Source of the DNA: Fragum whitleyi
Taxonomy: Eukaryota > Mollusca > Bivalvia > Cardiida > Cardiidae
Reading direction: 5' to 3'
Length of the DNA stretch: 64,000 bases
Assembly (NCBI GenBank): GCA_948146395.1
Contig: OX411543.1
Span: 32,011,058 to 32,075,057 of the forward strand
Positions 30,001 to 45,000 of the stretch are shown piece after piece; the stretch's first letter is position 1; every line of letters starts with the position of its first letter. The position numbers and the translations under genes were made by a program. The notes beneath the pieces are model-generated. The model saw nothing but the letters and a program-made list of their open reading frames with translations, was not told the origin of the DNA and did not search any database.

Positions 30001-33000
30001 ATTCAACTAAACTGACCAATTCTCTTGAAATTCAGGGGGTCAAAATGACCCCCTGGAGGAATTTTTATTAGGGTCATAATGTAATTTTTGGGAGTCAAAA
30101 CCAAGGTTTAAGGGTGAAACGCGAGCCCTGACAAGGGTGACTCAAGTCAACCCATATCACATAAAAAGATCCCCCTTGAAAACTTGCTTTAAATATATTT
30201 TTCAGTCTTGATTAAATGATTTTCAAAGTATTTAATATGTTTAAGCTAAATGAAATACATTCAATTCATAAAAGCTGTGCTTTTTATCCAAGCAAAACAT
30301 TTTACCAAAATCCTAAAGTAACCTTAAGATCATTACTGTCTAGATTTTTGTCAATTCATTGAAAGTTTCTGAGAAAATATTTTTCGAAGTTTTCACACTA
30401 TACCATAGTTATATAAATGAAGTACTCAAATTAAAAAGATAATTCAACCTCGTCAAGTTAGATTTAGTAGTCTGGTAATCTGGAAATGTCTGTTTTATGA
30501 TGACAGAAAATCAGACTTGCAGAAACAGTTAAACTTATGGAAAGGGACCACTTAGTGGACCACCAAAGCCCAATTTCCTATGGTTTGGTTACGTAATACA
30601 AATTATTTCATGACACAAGTCAGATCATTTTAACCCTTGTCATACTGAACCCAGAATATTCCTGCTTTTGCAGGAGCTATAGACAAACATCAGCCTGCAC
30701 ATATGTGCAGACTGATGTTAGTCTACACCACCTGTTTCTCACTTTCAAACAAGAATTGTCAATAAATTTAGTTTTTCAAATGAAAATTGACCTACAGATG
30801 GTACTTTCAGTGCTTTTTGCCCTTTGATTTTGATGAAAAATTTTAGCCAAAATTTATTCAGCATGACAAAGGTTAATAGCATATGTGCTTTTCTCCACTT
30901 TTCCTCAGACTAGTACACTATTACTTTTCTCCATGAGATCAAAATAAACATGTCTGCAAGATAGAAAATTTGGGCAGGTATTTTCGTGTCCACCAACAAT
31001 TGTCCAAAGTTAGGAAAGCCCCTGTTGGACAGGTCTGGAATGGGAATTCCACAACCCTGCATATATAGATTCTTGTATAAGCCTACTGAAACCTATGATG
31101 GTATGAATATTCAATCGAATCTATTAGACTTGTTTCAACAACATAAGATTCAACTCAATTCAATAATCAACTTTTCTTTTAAGAATGCCTACTTTTCAGA
31201 GATTTTGCCAGCAGCAAAGGTACTTTCTTATCATGGTCGCTTCATGAAATCAGTTACTAAATGGAATTGATTGTATGAGCAATATTGACAGTACACTGCA
31301 ACTCCGCTTGGCTCCTGAAATTTTTGGGGGGTGACCATTTTGGGATGCTGCGGCAATGTTACCCGATCGGCCGTTAACGCTGTTTCATCGCGATTTTAGA
31401 TCAAAAGGGTGAAAACACTGAGGTAAAAATCGCCCCTTACCTAATTTATTGGTTTATTACCTCCCTTTGCCAATCCTGTTGAATCGTCTTATAAATATTA
31501 CATTTTTTGTCAGTATATGATAAAATTTTGTTTCTTTTTTATGAAACTTATTCATATTATAGTCATGTTTTACAAGGTTTTGAAAATTTAAAGCCCAAAC
31601 GAATTATTATCGTTGATTACTATCTCTCACTAAATAGACAACTTATTAAGTTTTAAACAGGAAGCTATATATAAACCTACATTTCCCGCTTCAGACAAAG
31701 AAACTATAAATGGTGGGAAACTGATGGTGACCACGTCGCTTCACTTTCGTCTGGACTCTCTCTCCTGACGATATACTATCTGACAATCAAAGCCGTGAAT
31801 TAATATCTTGTCAAACCAAGGGTTACGAACATTTTACTTAAACGGTTTTCGAGAAGAAGCTTTCGATATCCCTTGACTTGTGAAGATGATGTATTAAATG
31901 AATTAGCTTATCTCAGCAAACCGGCGATCCAAATGTCGTAGCTACAGATTCATTTAATTGAATTTACGGCATTTTTTTCTCGCTCATCGAAGAATGCGGT
32001 CCTGCACTCCGAGAGATTCGATTACTTTGGAATCGTTTCAATCGGACGTAGGGTATTGCTTATTTTGATTGCGTAGATCTAGATAATTATTTTCTCCTAT
32101 TTTCCAGAAGACAATATTTAAAATATGAAATTCGTTGATCTTATGAAACTTTATGGATTGTACTAACTTGACCCTTTTGAGATTGTCATTATCGGTGTTT
32201 CTCAGCTGCCGGGCGGTTTGGCCCAATAAATCAGGATTCAGAGAACTAAGAGGAGTCTGCGATCGTTTAACCCTACAAACTAGATTACTTTATCAAAGAT
32301 AGTTTTGTTTAGCTTAGGGACAACAAAACGATCTTAAAATAAAAATTACCAAAGTAATAAACCGCGTTTATTCTTCAATTCATTGCCGAGTTTTAAAATT
32401 ATAAAATACGATGGCCTAAATATGTACATGTTTATTTAGATATCCGATATCGCTATCAATATTGACCCTGTGTCTGTTACGTTTCCGCGGTACATTATTG
32501 TTCACCACCGGAAGGGGGGGGGGGGGGGGGGGGAAATCGGCCGTGGCCGGGGGTTGGGGGCGTTATAGCAGATACATCCATTTCTTCCGCTGTTTCATTT
32601 CTTGGACCCCGACCACAGCGTTTTAATGGAGTTGCAGTGTACTTGTATCTTCTATAAATGAACCTACATTTTTTACCCAACATTTCTAGTTTTTATGCAG
32701 GGGTGTGGAAATATGAATTTTCTGCCCTTGTCCATGGACAAATAAAAGTCCATTTACTACTTATTCAGGATCAAAATAAACTTGTCCGCAAAAAAATGGA
32801 ATGCTTAATATTGAGAAAACTATGATTTTAATGAAGAAAATGCTAAATACCAGCTTTTTCTTCATTAAACAAATGTCTTCTACCCTGTGATACAAACATT
32901 AGGATGACATATCTCCTAGATGTTTTTAGTACTGTTACAAGATTTCCTCTTGTATTTACATGTCCAAGGACAAGTGGCCTACAAAAATGTACTTGCCCGC

Positions 33001-36000
33001 AAGTGGAAAAGCCCCTGTATGATAAGTAGGGCATGGGAATTCTACACACCTGATATGAAAAAAAGTTTGATCATCAGAGATACTTACATCTTCTGTCAAC
33101 AAATCAAGGTTGTTTTTAACCGACACCATTTTCTGCTTTATCCATTCTAGCACCATTGGCATGATCTCATCATTTCTTGCTTTCGATATTCTGTTGTCAT
33201 CTGCTCCTATTATTTTAGAAAAACACAAATCATCAAATTACATATCAACAATTTAACGTGTGCAAGATGTGCCTGTGAGAAGCCTGAACAACCACACACT
33301 TCATTGAAAATATTTCAAGACTTTTAAAAGGGACTGCAGGTCCAAAGCTATCTTTTCAGTGTGCATACGGAACACCACTCGGCCAATCTCACGATCAACC
33401 TCTGAGGTGCATTTTTTAAAAATTACAGGAAAATCTTGGAAAAACTTGATGACGTCAGTTAACCCTTTGCTGTTTAATCCCTATTTTTTGCGTGCCTGTG
33501 ATTTTATGATTGAGAAAACATTGTGATAAAAAAAGAAATTGCTTCTGACAAGCAATTTCTTCTTTTTCCACACTATTTTCTACCCTACTGAATGGTTATT
33601 TTTTAAATTAAATCCACTTAAAAATTTCGTCTGCAAAACCTTTGAATTTGGACAGGTTAAAAAATTTCGTAAAACAGGAAAGGGTTAAAATTGGCGTTTG
33701 CCCTAAAAACTTTGAGTGAAAACAATTGACGTCGCCAATCAAATCAAAATTTAACTTTCTTGAAACATTTCGCAGTTGTCCAAGCTGTAATTACCATATT
33801 TTTCTTGCCCACTGACCTTCATAATATTTTTCTAACTTGGTGACGCAGTGGTAAATCCAAGGGGGTCTGGGGGAATGAACACCCCCCCATATCCAAATTA
33901 CTTCACTGTAATGGACAAATTCCATCCAAATTTTGCAAAAAAAAAATCTACTCATTTTTTGTAGAGTTCAAATTACAGTCTCTTGAAATCCTGCAAATTA
34001 AAGATAGTGTTGTAAAATCGGACTCAGATCAGAATCGATAATCGAATTGAATCGGAAACTGTTTTCGATTCAATTATCGATTTTAGAATCGAAACTTCAT
34101 TTTTGTTAGATAAGTACTTCTTTGTTGTCTGATGCAGTTGTTTAGTACCTCCAAAGGCTCAAGTTTGTCATCTGTTGTATAGTATCAACAATAAGTGTTA
34201 TTCAAGCTAAAAATGGAATTCAATTCAACTGTACAAGTAAATAATAAAGATCAAAAATATTGGGGAGAAATATATATGAGACAGAAAATCATTAGAGCCT
34301 TCAAATTTAAGTTCTATAATGTAATCTCATTTAGCAATCATACTAAGATGGGATAACAAAGTATCAAGTTACTTCCAAGTTGGTGTTTTTTTTGTTTCAG
34401 AAAATGATGATTAATGCACTTTGATAGTTAAATAAACGAAGGATAATTACCATTTTTCAAACCTTAATATCGGGTGGGTCTAAAACGCAGACAATATAGA
34501 ATATATAGTAACGCAGACAATATATAACAAAGAAGGATAATGGACTGGGGTCTAAAACGCAGACAATATAGATAAAGAAGGATTATATATCCTTACGCAG
34601 ACGATATAGACATAGAGCAGTTGACACCTATACAGGTGAATGGTAATAGTCACTAAGTTTAATTTATTATTTGTCTTTCTTTTTTGGTTTTCTGTTCGTT
34701 GATATTGGGTAGATTTCAGTTATGAGCAAAAACATTGTAGAACATGTTTTTCTTAAATAATCTATTTTCAACAATAAATATTTTTTCTGCAGTAATAAAA
34801 TTTCAGGTTATGTCATTTAAAACGGAATTGTATCAGACCTGTCAAACAAGAAATATTCATACAATTTATTATTTCTTTTTGTCATGATTAGATTTACTTG
34901 CTTCTACATTTCATATATTGAATACTAACTTTAACTAGAACTGCATAACTGTTTTTATCAGGCTTCACTTCATGACTGAATACGAAATTTAAATGATCAA
35001 TAACTCTTCACGGGCCAATGCAATTATTTGAAAATGAGTTAAGCAACGCTGCAATATTAATAAAGATTTATGCGCTTCCAAAAATAATAATAAAAATAAA
35101 ATAAAAAAATGTATATGAAATTGAAAAATAAATAAACTAGAGGCGCTTGAGCGCCTGATTTGCTCCACAGGCCTGAATATCCTGATAATGACTATTAGAG
35201 GATGATAAAGCTGTTTAAATGAGAATTGATGTGAATGAATGAGTGAATGTTTATTTCAAGTAAATAAGGGTCATATGCTGAAATATTTCTGCATAAAAAA
35301 CTCATGATCAGTGAATAACATTGAAAATTGACCTCTACCTCTTACACAAATATTTTTCATTTAATCACAATATAAAAGGTCACCCAAGGATCATTCTAGT
35401 GAAATTTTGTTAAAATCCAAATATAAGAATTTCAACACTAACAGAATGTTACTGCACAATATACTGGTGTTGGTCTGGAAAATTTTGATTGTAGATCTTT
35501 CAACTTTTAGTTAAACACTACTAAAAGATGTTACTTCACAATTGTTTGTCATCAAAACAAAATTCTAACTAATGATAGTAAGAAGGAAAATATTCAATCC
35601 AATATATTTATTTTATTCTGCCCAATGCCTTAGAGCGCAGTCAACTCAACTCTTTCTACCCCACTCTGAATGACAGGTCAGACATCATTTTACACTCTAA
35701 TTCCCTTCATTCAACTAAATTGACCAATTCTGAGGGGTAATCTAAGGCTACTTATTTCAACTAATGTTTCTATACATTTGAATTTCAACAAAGGTTTTGT
35801 TCCTTCTAATCTATTATCATTACACCTATTAAATTTAACAAGTCTAGAAAAATTCATCATTGAGATGATACCAAAAGGGTGATCAAATATTCACTTTATA
35901 TGTTATAATACCGTCTACCAATAAAAAAAATATGCTGTTCATCTAATCAAAATATTTTTTTGCAGACTGATACAACTTCACAGAAATAAAATTTCCATGA

Positions 36001-39000
36001 TATCTAATCCATCTGTCAGGATAGTTTGTTTTACCCTATATTGGATATTCCACCATATAACCTATCTGAAGAAATGACCTCTGCCCATAAAAGACATATT
36101 TTTGATCTGATCACAATATTTTTTTAATAGACTGATAAAGGATCACTAAAGAATCATTCTAGTAAAATTTGGTTGAAATCCATTGATAAGATTCTGAGAA
36201 AATGATTTTCAAGTTTACACTATATAACTTATAGGGAAATGACCTCCGCCCATAAAATATATGTTTGGCATCCGATCACAATAATTTTTGCTATACTGAT
36301 AAAGGGTCACTCAAGTATCATTCATGTAAAATTTGGTTGATATCTATCAATTAGGTTCTGAGAAAATGATTTTCAAAGTTTTCACTATATAACATATAGA
36401 GAAATGACCTCCGCCGATAAAATACACATTTTTCATCCGATCACAATAATCTATGCTATACTGATAAAGGATCACTCAAGTATCATTCATGTAAAATTTG
36501 GTTGATATCCATTGGTTAGATTCTGAGAAAATGATTTTCAAAGTTTTCACTATATAACATATAGAGAAATGACCTCCGCCCATAAAATACACATTTTTCA
36601 TCTGATCAGAATATTTTTTTATAGACTTGTTGATGGTCACTCAAGAATCATTCCAGGGAAATTTTGTTGATATCCATTGGTTAGATTCTGAGAAAATGAT
36701 TTTTAAAGTTTTCACTATATAACATATAGAGAAATGACCTCCGCCCATAAAATACATATTTTTCATCTGATCACCATGATTTTTTGTAGGCTGATAGAGG
36801 GCCCCTCAAGGATAATTCATGTGAAGTTTGGTTTGAAGGAATCTGATAGAGGGTCACCCAAGGAACATTCCTGTGAAATTTGATTGGAATCCATCCAGTA
36901 CTTTATGAGGAGAAGATTTTTAAAGTAAAAGTTTACGGACGGACGGACGGACGGACGCACGGACACCCCGCCATGACAATAGCCCGCTGGCCTTTCGGCC
37001 AGTGGAGCTCAAAAATTGGTGTATTTCAAATGGACCGTAGATTCATAGGCGGCCTAAATATTGTAACAACAGCCAGGTAGTTTATGCTATGATCGCAAAG
37101 TTATGACACCCATTGATTGGTGACTTTATCTTTGAATGTAAATATCACATATACCAGTTCGATCCCCGGTGGCGGCAAATATCCTTTCCGACGTTTGTCT
37201 CTCACCAATGGGTAGATAATTGAAACCTATGTGAGGTAGCAGTCGGAGGCTAGGAAAGGATGTAATGCTAGTACAGGTGAGAGAAATACCAGGAATCCAT
37301 TGTTAGGTGCTCCGGCCGCCGCGATATAACTGTAATAATGTTGAAAGCGGCGTTAAACTCCAATCAATCAATCAATCACGTATACCAGATAGAGTAAAAT
37401 GCATTACACGATACATTTGCTTTGACCGGGCTTGCGACCACGGGCGACCGAAAAAGCGTGTTTGTACAACTTATTAAAGTTGACTGTGATTGCAGCCCTA
37501 CCAGACGGACGTCAATATTATACATTCCAAAACACGATATAGATGCATAAGTTTAGGTGGTTGATCACATGTCAATTTATTTATACTTGTATGGAAAAAC
37601 TGACCATCGATCGCTTATTTAAACTTTTGTACATCTATAGTAGTAAACATGTAAGCAGTATTTGTAAGCTGCAAATCACCGAGTAAACACAAGAAAAATG
37701 AGATTTTTCCTATATTCAGTGGCTTCTGATATGCGTTTAGGTTACCTTTCAAATACATGTACGCTCCATTATGAACTTTTGTGATAAAATGGAGTTTTCT
37801 ACGTGGATAGAAGTATTCTCTTTTTTTTTTTTTTTTAAGACTTTATGAATATTTAATTGACATACTTCCAGAGTAAAGCAAGGCCGCAACGCTTACTAGT
37901 ATCAACACGATTCCCACATGCGTATTTTCTCTAAATCACCAATTGATGGATTCTCATAACAACATGACTAGAACATATTTTTCTAATTGTAGCTACGATG
38001 TTTTGACCATACACCAAGCACTTAAACGATGGAAAACTGAACACTTCTCCTTTGGGTGCCGTGTTGCCTAAATATTAATTCTCATTCTTACGTTTTAAGA
38101 AAAAATTATAGTAACGCACTTACTACATTCTCGCACAATATTCAGCACTTGAAGAATGGATTTGAACTTGTCAGTCTTGCAGATGAAGTTTACAATATAC
38201 ATTAATATTTCTCACAGCCTCCATTGCGTCACTGATTTGGTCGTTTGAATATTGTATCAAAGTTTATTAAAGCATGGGCAATTGTTTCTTAACTCAATTT
38301 CTTTTATTGTCATCATGCTAGTCTTTCAAACTAATTCTCAAAGTAAGAAAGGGGTAGGAAAATGACCACCAGTAAATAAATATGATTAAATGCACAAAAA
38401 AAAGTGGTAAATACAGTCTGAATTAAAGCTGCAAAATCATTTATACTTGCATTATTAATTTATTCGAGTATATCTGAGGGTTGTCGTGTGCCAATAGCGG
38501 CACGAGAAGATACAACAGTATAATCAACGAAAGGTGAGAAATTGATAACATAAGTCAATATACTCCATTTTGCCACTTTTTTACCTAAATTAAAGCAAGA
38601 CCGCTGCACGTGACACCTTCGCTGATTATTGAAAACTGCCTTCTTGGGCCGTTTTTCCTTTTAATTTTTAAATTGCTTATTTCCTTTGAAAACATATCCA
38701 CAAGTAAAATCATTCTTTTTAAAGGTCAAATGAAAAGCTCTTTTGACCTTACGTAAATACAAAGAGATGTATTAAAATAATCTGATGCGATATTCAAAAT
38801 GAAAATAATATATACGATCATGGTAAAATCGACGATTTTTTCTGTTCACACCTGTAGCCCGCTATTGAAACTGACCTGTGACGTCATTGCACTAATGAAT
38901 GTATTGACGGAATAAGCAGATCATATAAAATTACAGAAATGCATTCAACCTATCAGAGATTTTTCACAAATTTGTCGTAAAAACGATTGTCTATAAGATG

Positions 39001-42000
39001 TTGCGGCAAGATGCAAGGGTCTAATTCATTTAAAATGTCTTGATGTAGCATTATTAATAGTATTAATTATCCTAATTGAATAGAATCGGGACCCGAAACA
39101 TTTACTATACACAAAGACATAGAAATATCTTTCGGTGTACTGATTGGTTATTCTTGCGCATGAATTGTCCGATAACCACGCCCCGTCAAAAGGTAATGAA
39201 CCAATTAAATGCCTTTTGAAATTTCCGGTGAACTGATTGGGTAAAATTTTGTCAAGTGTCAATTATAATCATGAATTTCATTGGAAAACCACGCCCCGTC
39301 AATAAACCAAAGTGTAAACAGATGTCATAATTGCTGTAATTAGTACTAGAAAGCCATGAATGGCTTGAGTCGCTCCACAGGCTTGAAATTCTTGTAAAAG
39401 CAAATAAATGTTTTGACTAGATTTTTAGATATTTGGGGTTCTACTGATGATGAAAATGGTTTTCAAAGTTTCAACTATATAACAGATAGAGAAATGACCT
39501 CTGCTATTAAAAGATATGTTTTTCATCAAATCAAAATAATTTATGACTGCATGATAATGGGTCACACAAAGATCATACCAAAAATGTTTGATTGATATCC
39601 ATCATTTACATTCTGAGAAAATGTTTTTCATAGTTTCCACTATTTAACATATTGAGAATTGACCTCCACCCATAAAATGTATATTTTTCATCCAATCACA
39701 ATAATTTTTGGTACACTGATGAAGGGTCACTCAAGTATCATTCCAGTGAAATTTAATTGATATCCATCAGTTACATCCTGAGAAAATGATTTTCAAAGTT
39801 TCCACTATATAACATATAGATAAATGACCTCTGCCCATAAAATGCATATTTTCCATCCAATCAAAATAATTTTTGGTAAATTGATAAAGTGTTACTCAAG
39901 GATCATTCCAGTGAAATTTGGTTGATATCCATCAGTTACATTCTGAGAAAATGATTTTCAAAGTTTCCACTATATAACTTATAGAGAAATGACCTCCGCC
40001 CATACAATACATATTTTTCATCCAATCACAATGATTTTTTGTAAACTGATAAAGGGTCACTCAAGGATCAATCAAGTGCAATTTGGTTGATATCCATCAG
40101 TTACATCCTGTGAAAATGATTTTCAAAGTTTTCACTATATAACATATAGAGAAATGACCTCCGCCCATAAAATGCATATTTACCATCCAATCACAATGAT
40201 TTTTTGTAGACTGATAAAGGGTCACTCAAGGATCATTCAAGTGAAATTTGGTTGATATCCATCAGTTAGATTAAGAGAAAATGATTTTCAAAGTTTCCAC
40301 TATATAACAAATAGAGAAATGACCTCCGCCCATAAAATGAATATTTTCCATCCGATCACAATGATTTTTTGTAGACTGATCAAGGGTCACCCAAGGATTA
40401 TTCATGTAAAATTTAATTGGTATCCATAAATTAGAATATGAGAAAACTCACTTTTTACCATATTTGGCAATAAGCCACGCCCATTAAATCCATGTTTTTC
40501 ATTGGATCAAAATTTCTTGAACAACTTTAAAAGAGGGTCACCCAAGGATCATTCCTGTGAAGTTTGGTTGAAATCCATCCAGTAGTTTCTGAGGAGAAGA
40601 TTTTTAAAGAAAAGTTTACGACCGGACGCACGCACTCACGGACGGACGGACGGACACAACGCCATGACAATAGCCCCAGTGGCTTTCAGCCAGTGGAGCT
40701 AAAAATAACTTATTTTGGTGTTCAATGATGAAAACATTTTGTTGTTGTAAAACCAAAATATCGCACCTACAGTTTAAAACGATATTATCGAATTTTGAAA
40801 ATGTACCCAATATTTTCGTTTACGAAAAAGGCTTGTTGAGCAGCTTCTGATCAGCTAAAAACAGATGTTTCAGTACCAAATTCTAAATCTTTCACCAAAG
40901 AACGTAAGGCTAGTGCGTAAAGAGCTGACCCTACTCAGATTGCGGACCGAGAAGGTTCGTAAATTGTCCAACTTTGATGATTTTCTTTTACAAGAGTAAT
41001 TTAGCTATTTGTTCCTTCCCTTGAAAGAGTTTTTTATGCGACCTCTGACTGACCCGTACTTGAACCAATCCTTTCATAACATAATTATTTTAATTTTATG
41101 GAGTTCCCAGTCGGTCCACTTTCGCGTGACGGGTCACATTTAATGAAGCTGAAGTTTAATGAATGGTCTCTTCGAAATTTTGCTCTGAGAAATTATTTTT
41201 TGAGTTCGAAGTTAACGTATAAACTTGAACAGTACGAAAGCCGGGAAGAAATCTTCCTGTTATAATTTTGTCCAAGGGCGTAAAAACATGACACGCAGTA
41301 TGTACACGCATAATAAGTAATATATATAATTCGTTGAACAATATCGTCGATGATTGATGAATTATCGAATCAATGCAAGTACAGCTTTTTAAAGCTACAT
41401 TTGCGACATTTTGATCACCCGTCAACATTTTTATTTAGAACATTCTCTCTGGTTTGGCGCATTCTGTCTGTCCTCCTCTCTTTCCCTCTCCCTCTTTTAG
41501 TCTTTTTTTTCTCTCTTTATATCTTTTTTCTTGATATAAGACGTTTAGCACAACATTTAAACAGTTTTTCGATATTTACAATATTATGAAAACTTTTTTG
41601 TTGCAAAAAAGAGAAGAAATTTTCTTGGTGTAAACGATATTGAACCCGCTTGACACTTATTACAGCTTGAAATGGTGACCATTTTTTAATATATAAAAAT
41701 GTTTTGTGTGCCGAAATAAAAAAAAATGTATAAATTTGAAAAATGTTTCAGAAATGATTTTGAAAATAATTGGCATATTAGAAGAATTATCGGTACACAG
41801 ACTAGCACACGCAGAAAGGGTTACCATCGGTAAATCATTTGTCATGTGCGCTGTTGTGTAATCGGCAAGATGTCACAATGCTTTCAATAAACAAAACCAT
41901 CCAGCTACACGTAATTTATAAAACTTTATGACTTAATTAAACACACATTTTATCCTTCAATGATTCAACTGACATGCCGCAAAAGACTAATTTTCAACCG

Positions 42001-45000
42001 GTGGTATACCTAGACACAACCTTCAATCGACAACGGAATACCATCAAATTTGTGTTTAATTGAATTTATTTTTCTAATTATTTGTTCATGATATTCATTC
42101 GTTATATTTTTGACAAATTCAAAAAAAAGTGAAAACATGGGTGAACATTTGTGGATTAAAGAAAATGGAAAAATCGTGGAAAAGGAAATTTGTACCGACA
42201 AATAATTTTAGTTTGGAGGAATTTCATACCATTTAATTGCCAAAGCCCTGTTGAGGTAGGGTTTTATTCAATGTCTTGATTTAATTTTGCATAATATATT
42301 TGATTGACTTTGTAGTAATATGGTTTTGACCAACCATCAAATGTGTTATGTCAAGCCTTTTTAATGTTTTCTTTTATATATCTGTATAATAAACAAAAGT
42401 TGAATGATTGGTCACTGTGAAATATTACTCTCAATTAGATTAAATTGGATTTCCTTCTGAAGTTTTTACCAAATTTACGAAGTGAACAGTCTGAAAAATG
42501 CCGATTTTAATTTGTGAGAGAAAAATGTTTATTTTTAACAAGATTACTTCGTTACAACGGCGTGAAAACACTCTAACCATGCCATAGTTTCCGACTTACG
42601 TTTATCCGGACCTTGTTGTTAGACTCGTGACTAGATATCTCAGATTTAGGGTTTAAAGTAAACATATCTGTAGTTTCCGCTTGCTTAGGTTTAAACTGTG
42701 CTGACTGCAAAAGTTAATAGCGGTATAACAATATCGAACCTTCGTGTTGTTGTTCCATAGCTCTGATAATAACAAGCGTTCGCATATCTTACCTTCGAGA
42801 GGAATGACTACAATGACGTCACATCCATTGCGCAAGTGCGAAAATCCGTTTTCGGCCAGGTGAAAATTTCCAATAAATCACGGTCGTTCTTTTGTAATTA
42901 TTGTCCCTTTGGGTGTGTGTTTTTTGACGCGGATTTTTTATACCTTTTTATTTCAATTAAACTGATTGAAATATATATTAAGTTCTTGTTTCGAAAAAAA
43001 GCTTTTCATTTGATCTTTAATACGTCGAGGAATGTATTATATTTCGTAGACGACCGACCAGTTGCATGCTAGATTGTTATACGAAAATTAAAATTTATCT
43101 AACATGACATTTTTGTTCCTTCACTAAAGATTAACTTCAAAATTTCGATTTTATCTTTTGTTTAAGTTACATAAAATATGAAAACTTCTTAGAAGCGTGA
43201 CAGTCATTGCTTCTTAATATCCTTACTGTGTAGACCTGGCCTAGTTTCACTATTCCGCTGTTATAATCAGTTTTAATTTAGATAAGAAATAAAAGTATGC
43301 AACATGTTCAAAATAAGCTTTATTTCTTCATCGGTATTGTCGGAAATACTGAGTGAATCGCAGCAAAATTAAAAAGTTGTTTATCAAGCTATTTATTCCA
43401 CTAATCAAATGATTTAAGTTTTATTACACATTATTTTTATCCTATAACCAAATATTTTTTTATTGCACTGAACTTCTTTCTTTTTTGAATAATTATGTTA
43501 ATCATTCGTTCTTGGCTGCAATCTATCAAATTGAAAATCCAGAATTACAGTGTCTAATAATGCTAATATTCTTGATTATGCAAGTGATTAAATTGGTGAA
43601 TACTTCATATCAAATAAAAATACGATTAGCTGGTTAGAAACCCTAAAACAATATAGTTTAAAACAAAAATACTGTTCAAATCAATATTAGAGATATGTAT
43701 TCATTTAATTTCAGTTTCTCTTTTTTTATGCTCGTGACTCAAATCTTCACAATATCGAAGTACTGATTAAAGTATCAAAAGGTAGCACAAATAATTTCTA
43801 AACTATCATCATCAATAAACATTTACCTGTCGATAGATGGGTATCAACTGCTCTATGTCTATATCGTCTGCGTAAGGATATAATCCTTCTTTATCTATAT
43901 TGTCTGCGTTTTAGACCCCAGTCCATTATCCTTCTTTGTTATATATTGTCTGCGTTACTATATATTCTATATTGTCTGCGTTTTAGACCCACCCCTTAAT
44001 ATCTCACTAACTTCTTGTTAGTCTAAAACAAGAACAACAACAAAAATATAATTGCTGACATCAATAATTATTCCAAAATTACATGCATCATTTATATATA
44101 TTTATACGGTTGTGACTAGCAAGTCGTTAGACAATCAGATGTTGAATTATCTTTGTTTGTGTATGCCTTTTTGCATATAACTTGAGAGAGAAAACTTTAT
44201 AGCAATAACATTTCAGGCCTAGGTAGGTGGTAAAATTTCTCTTAATCTGTCAGTGTTTTTAGTGCTTTGATTTAAAAGCCGAAATTAGATCTACAAGAGT
44301 TGAAAAAAAAGAAATGTCTTTTCAGAAGAATACAGGCACTTGAGATTTTCATAAAAATAACAGAAATAATTTGATGGGTCTAACATTCTTGGGTACAAAT
44401 AAGCAGAAAATTATCATTGTGTTTGTGCTTTTGAAACTGGAAAAATACAAAAAATCAGGTTAAAAGACTAGCTTCCAATAATTCTTTAAATAAAAATTGG
44501 ATCCTGAAATCAGTTCCAAGGCCTCCTAATTGATGAGATTTGTGAAATAGAATTTGCTTTTTCTAGCGGTGCCGAAAGTCGTAGAAAATCTGTTAACCGA
44601 TTGTCAATCTTAAGATTGATGTTTGGTTTACGAGAGAAAGTTTACCTTTTATTCTATTTTCAGAATAGATTTTCAGTTAAAAAAGCATTTTGCCCAGAAA
44701 ATAGTGACGGACATTCTAACTGACAATCTGGTAACATTTACCCGACCCAGGGTTTTCGTTTCGGCCATGTCTGACGGTCATTCGCCATGACTGGATCTTG
44801 AAAAATATCCGACAAAGAAGCACTATTTCCATCATCTGCCATTTTCAATTTGAGTTTAAGAGTGGTGTCCCTTTATTTTCAATAAACACAACAGATGAAA
44901 ACTACCGTAAAGGAAAATAAGTAACGACATCGATTTTTCGACGCGAGAATCGATTGTCGCCGATCTCGGACTTCAGCGACGATTAATCGATTATTTCCGA

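Larger units (their letters stand above)
38719..43020 (+). mobile_element. 4.3-kb TTAA element, family Q copy 2
   Basis: Both ends carry the 20-bp inverted repeat TTAAAGRTCAAATGAAAAGC (38719-38738, 43001-43020), with TTAA at the outer edge. Each end has a TGACGTCA-type motif further in (near 38877 and 42813). The two ends differ in sequence from each other but match the opposite ends of the copy at 18697. The family D element at 39345 accounts for the extra length. No transposase is recognised. Confidence 0.68.
34472..43994 (+). mobile_element. 9.5-kb Mutator-like element with long TIRs
   Basis: Ends read gggtgggtctaaaacgcag and its exact mirror. TIRs run about 165 bp (34472-34640 and 43845-43994) and repeat the motif acgcagacaatata several times. 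The 9-bp flank cttaatatc is duplicated at 34463-34471 and 43995-44003. Long TIRs with a 9-bp duplication suggest a Mutator-like element. I see no long open frame, so it looks non-autonomous, its length coming largely from later insertions (family D copies, a SINE, a TTAA element). Confidence 0.8.

Noticed and set aside
31294..32639. CACTA-type assignment from the CACTG ends
   Set aside because: The flanks show TA on both sides rather than a clear 3-bp duplication, so the superfamily is left open.
42836..43072. 78-codon plus-strand frame similar to one at 18716-18994 (minus)
   Set aside because: The similarity is real but reflects the shared end of the TTAA element family; there is no sign of coding constraint or a complete gene.
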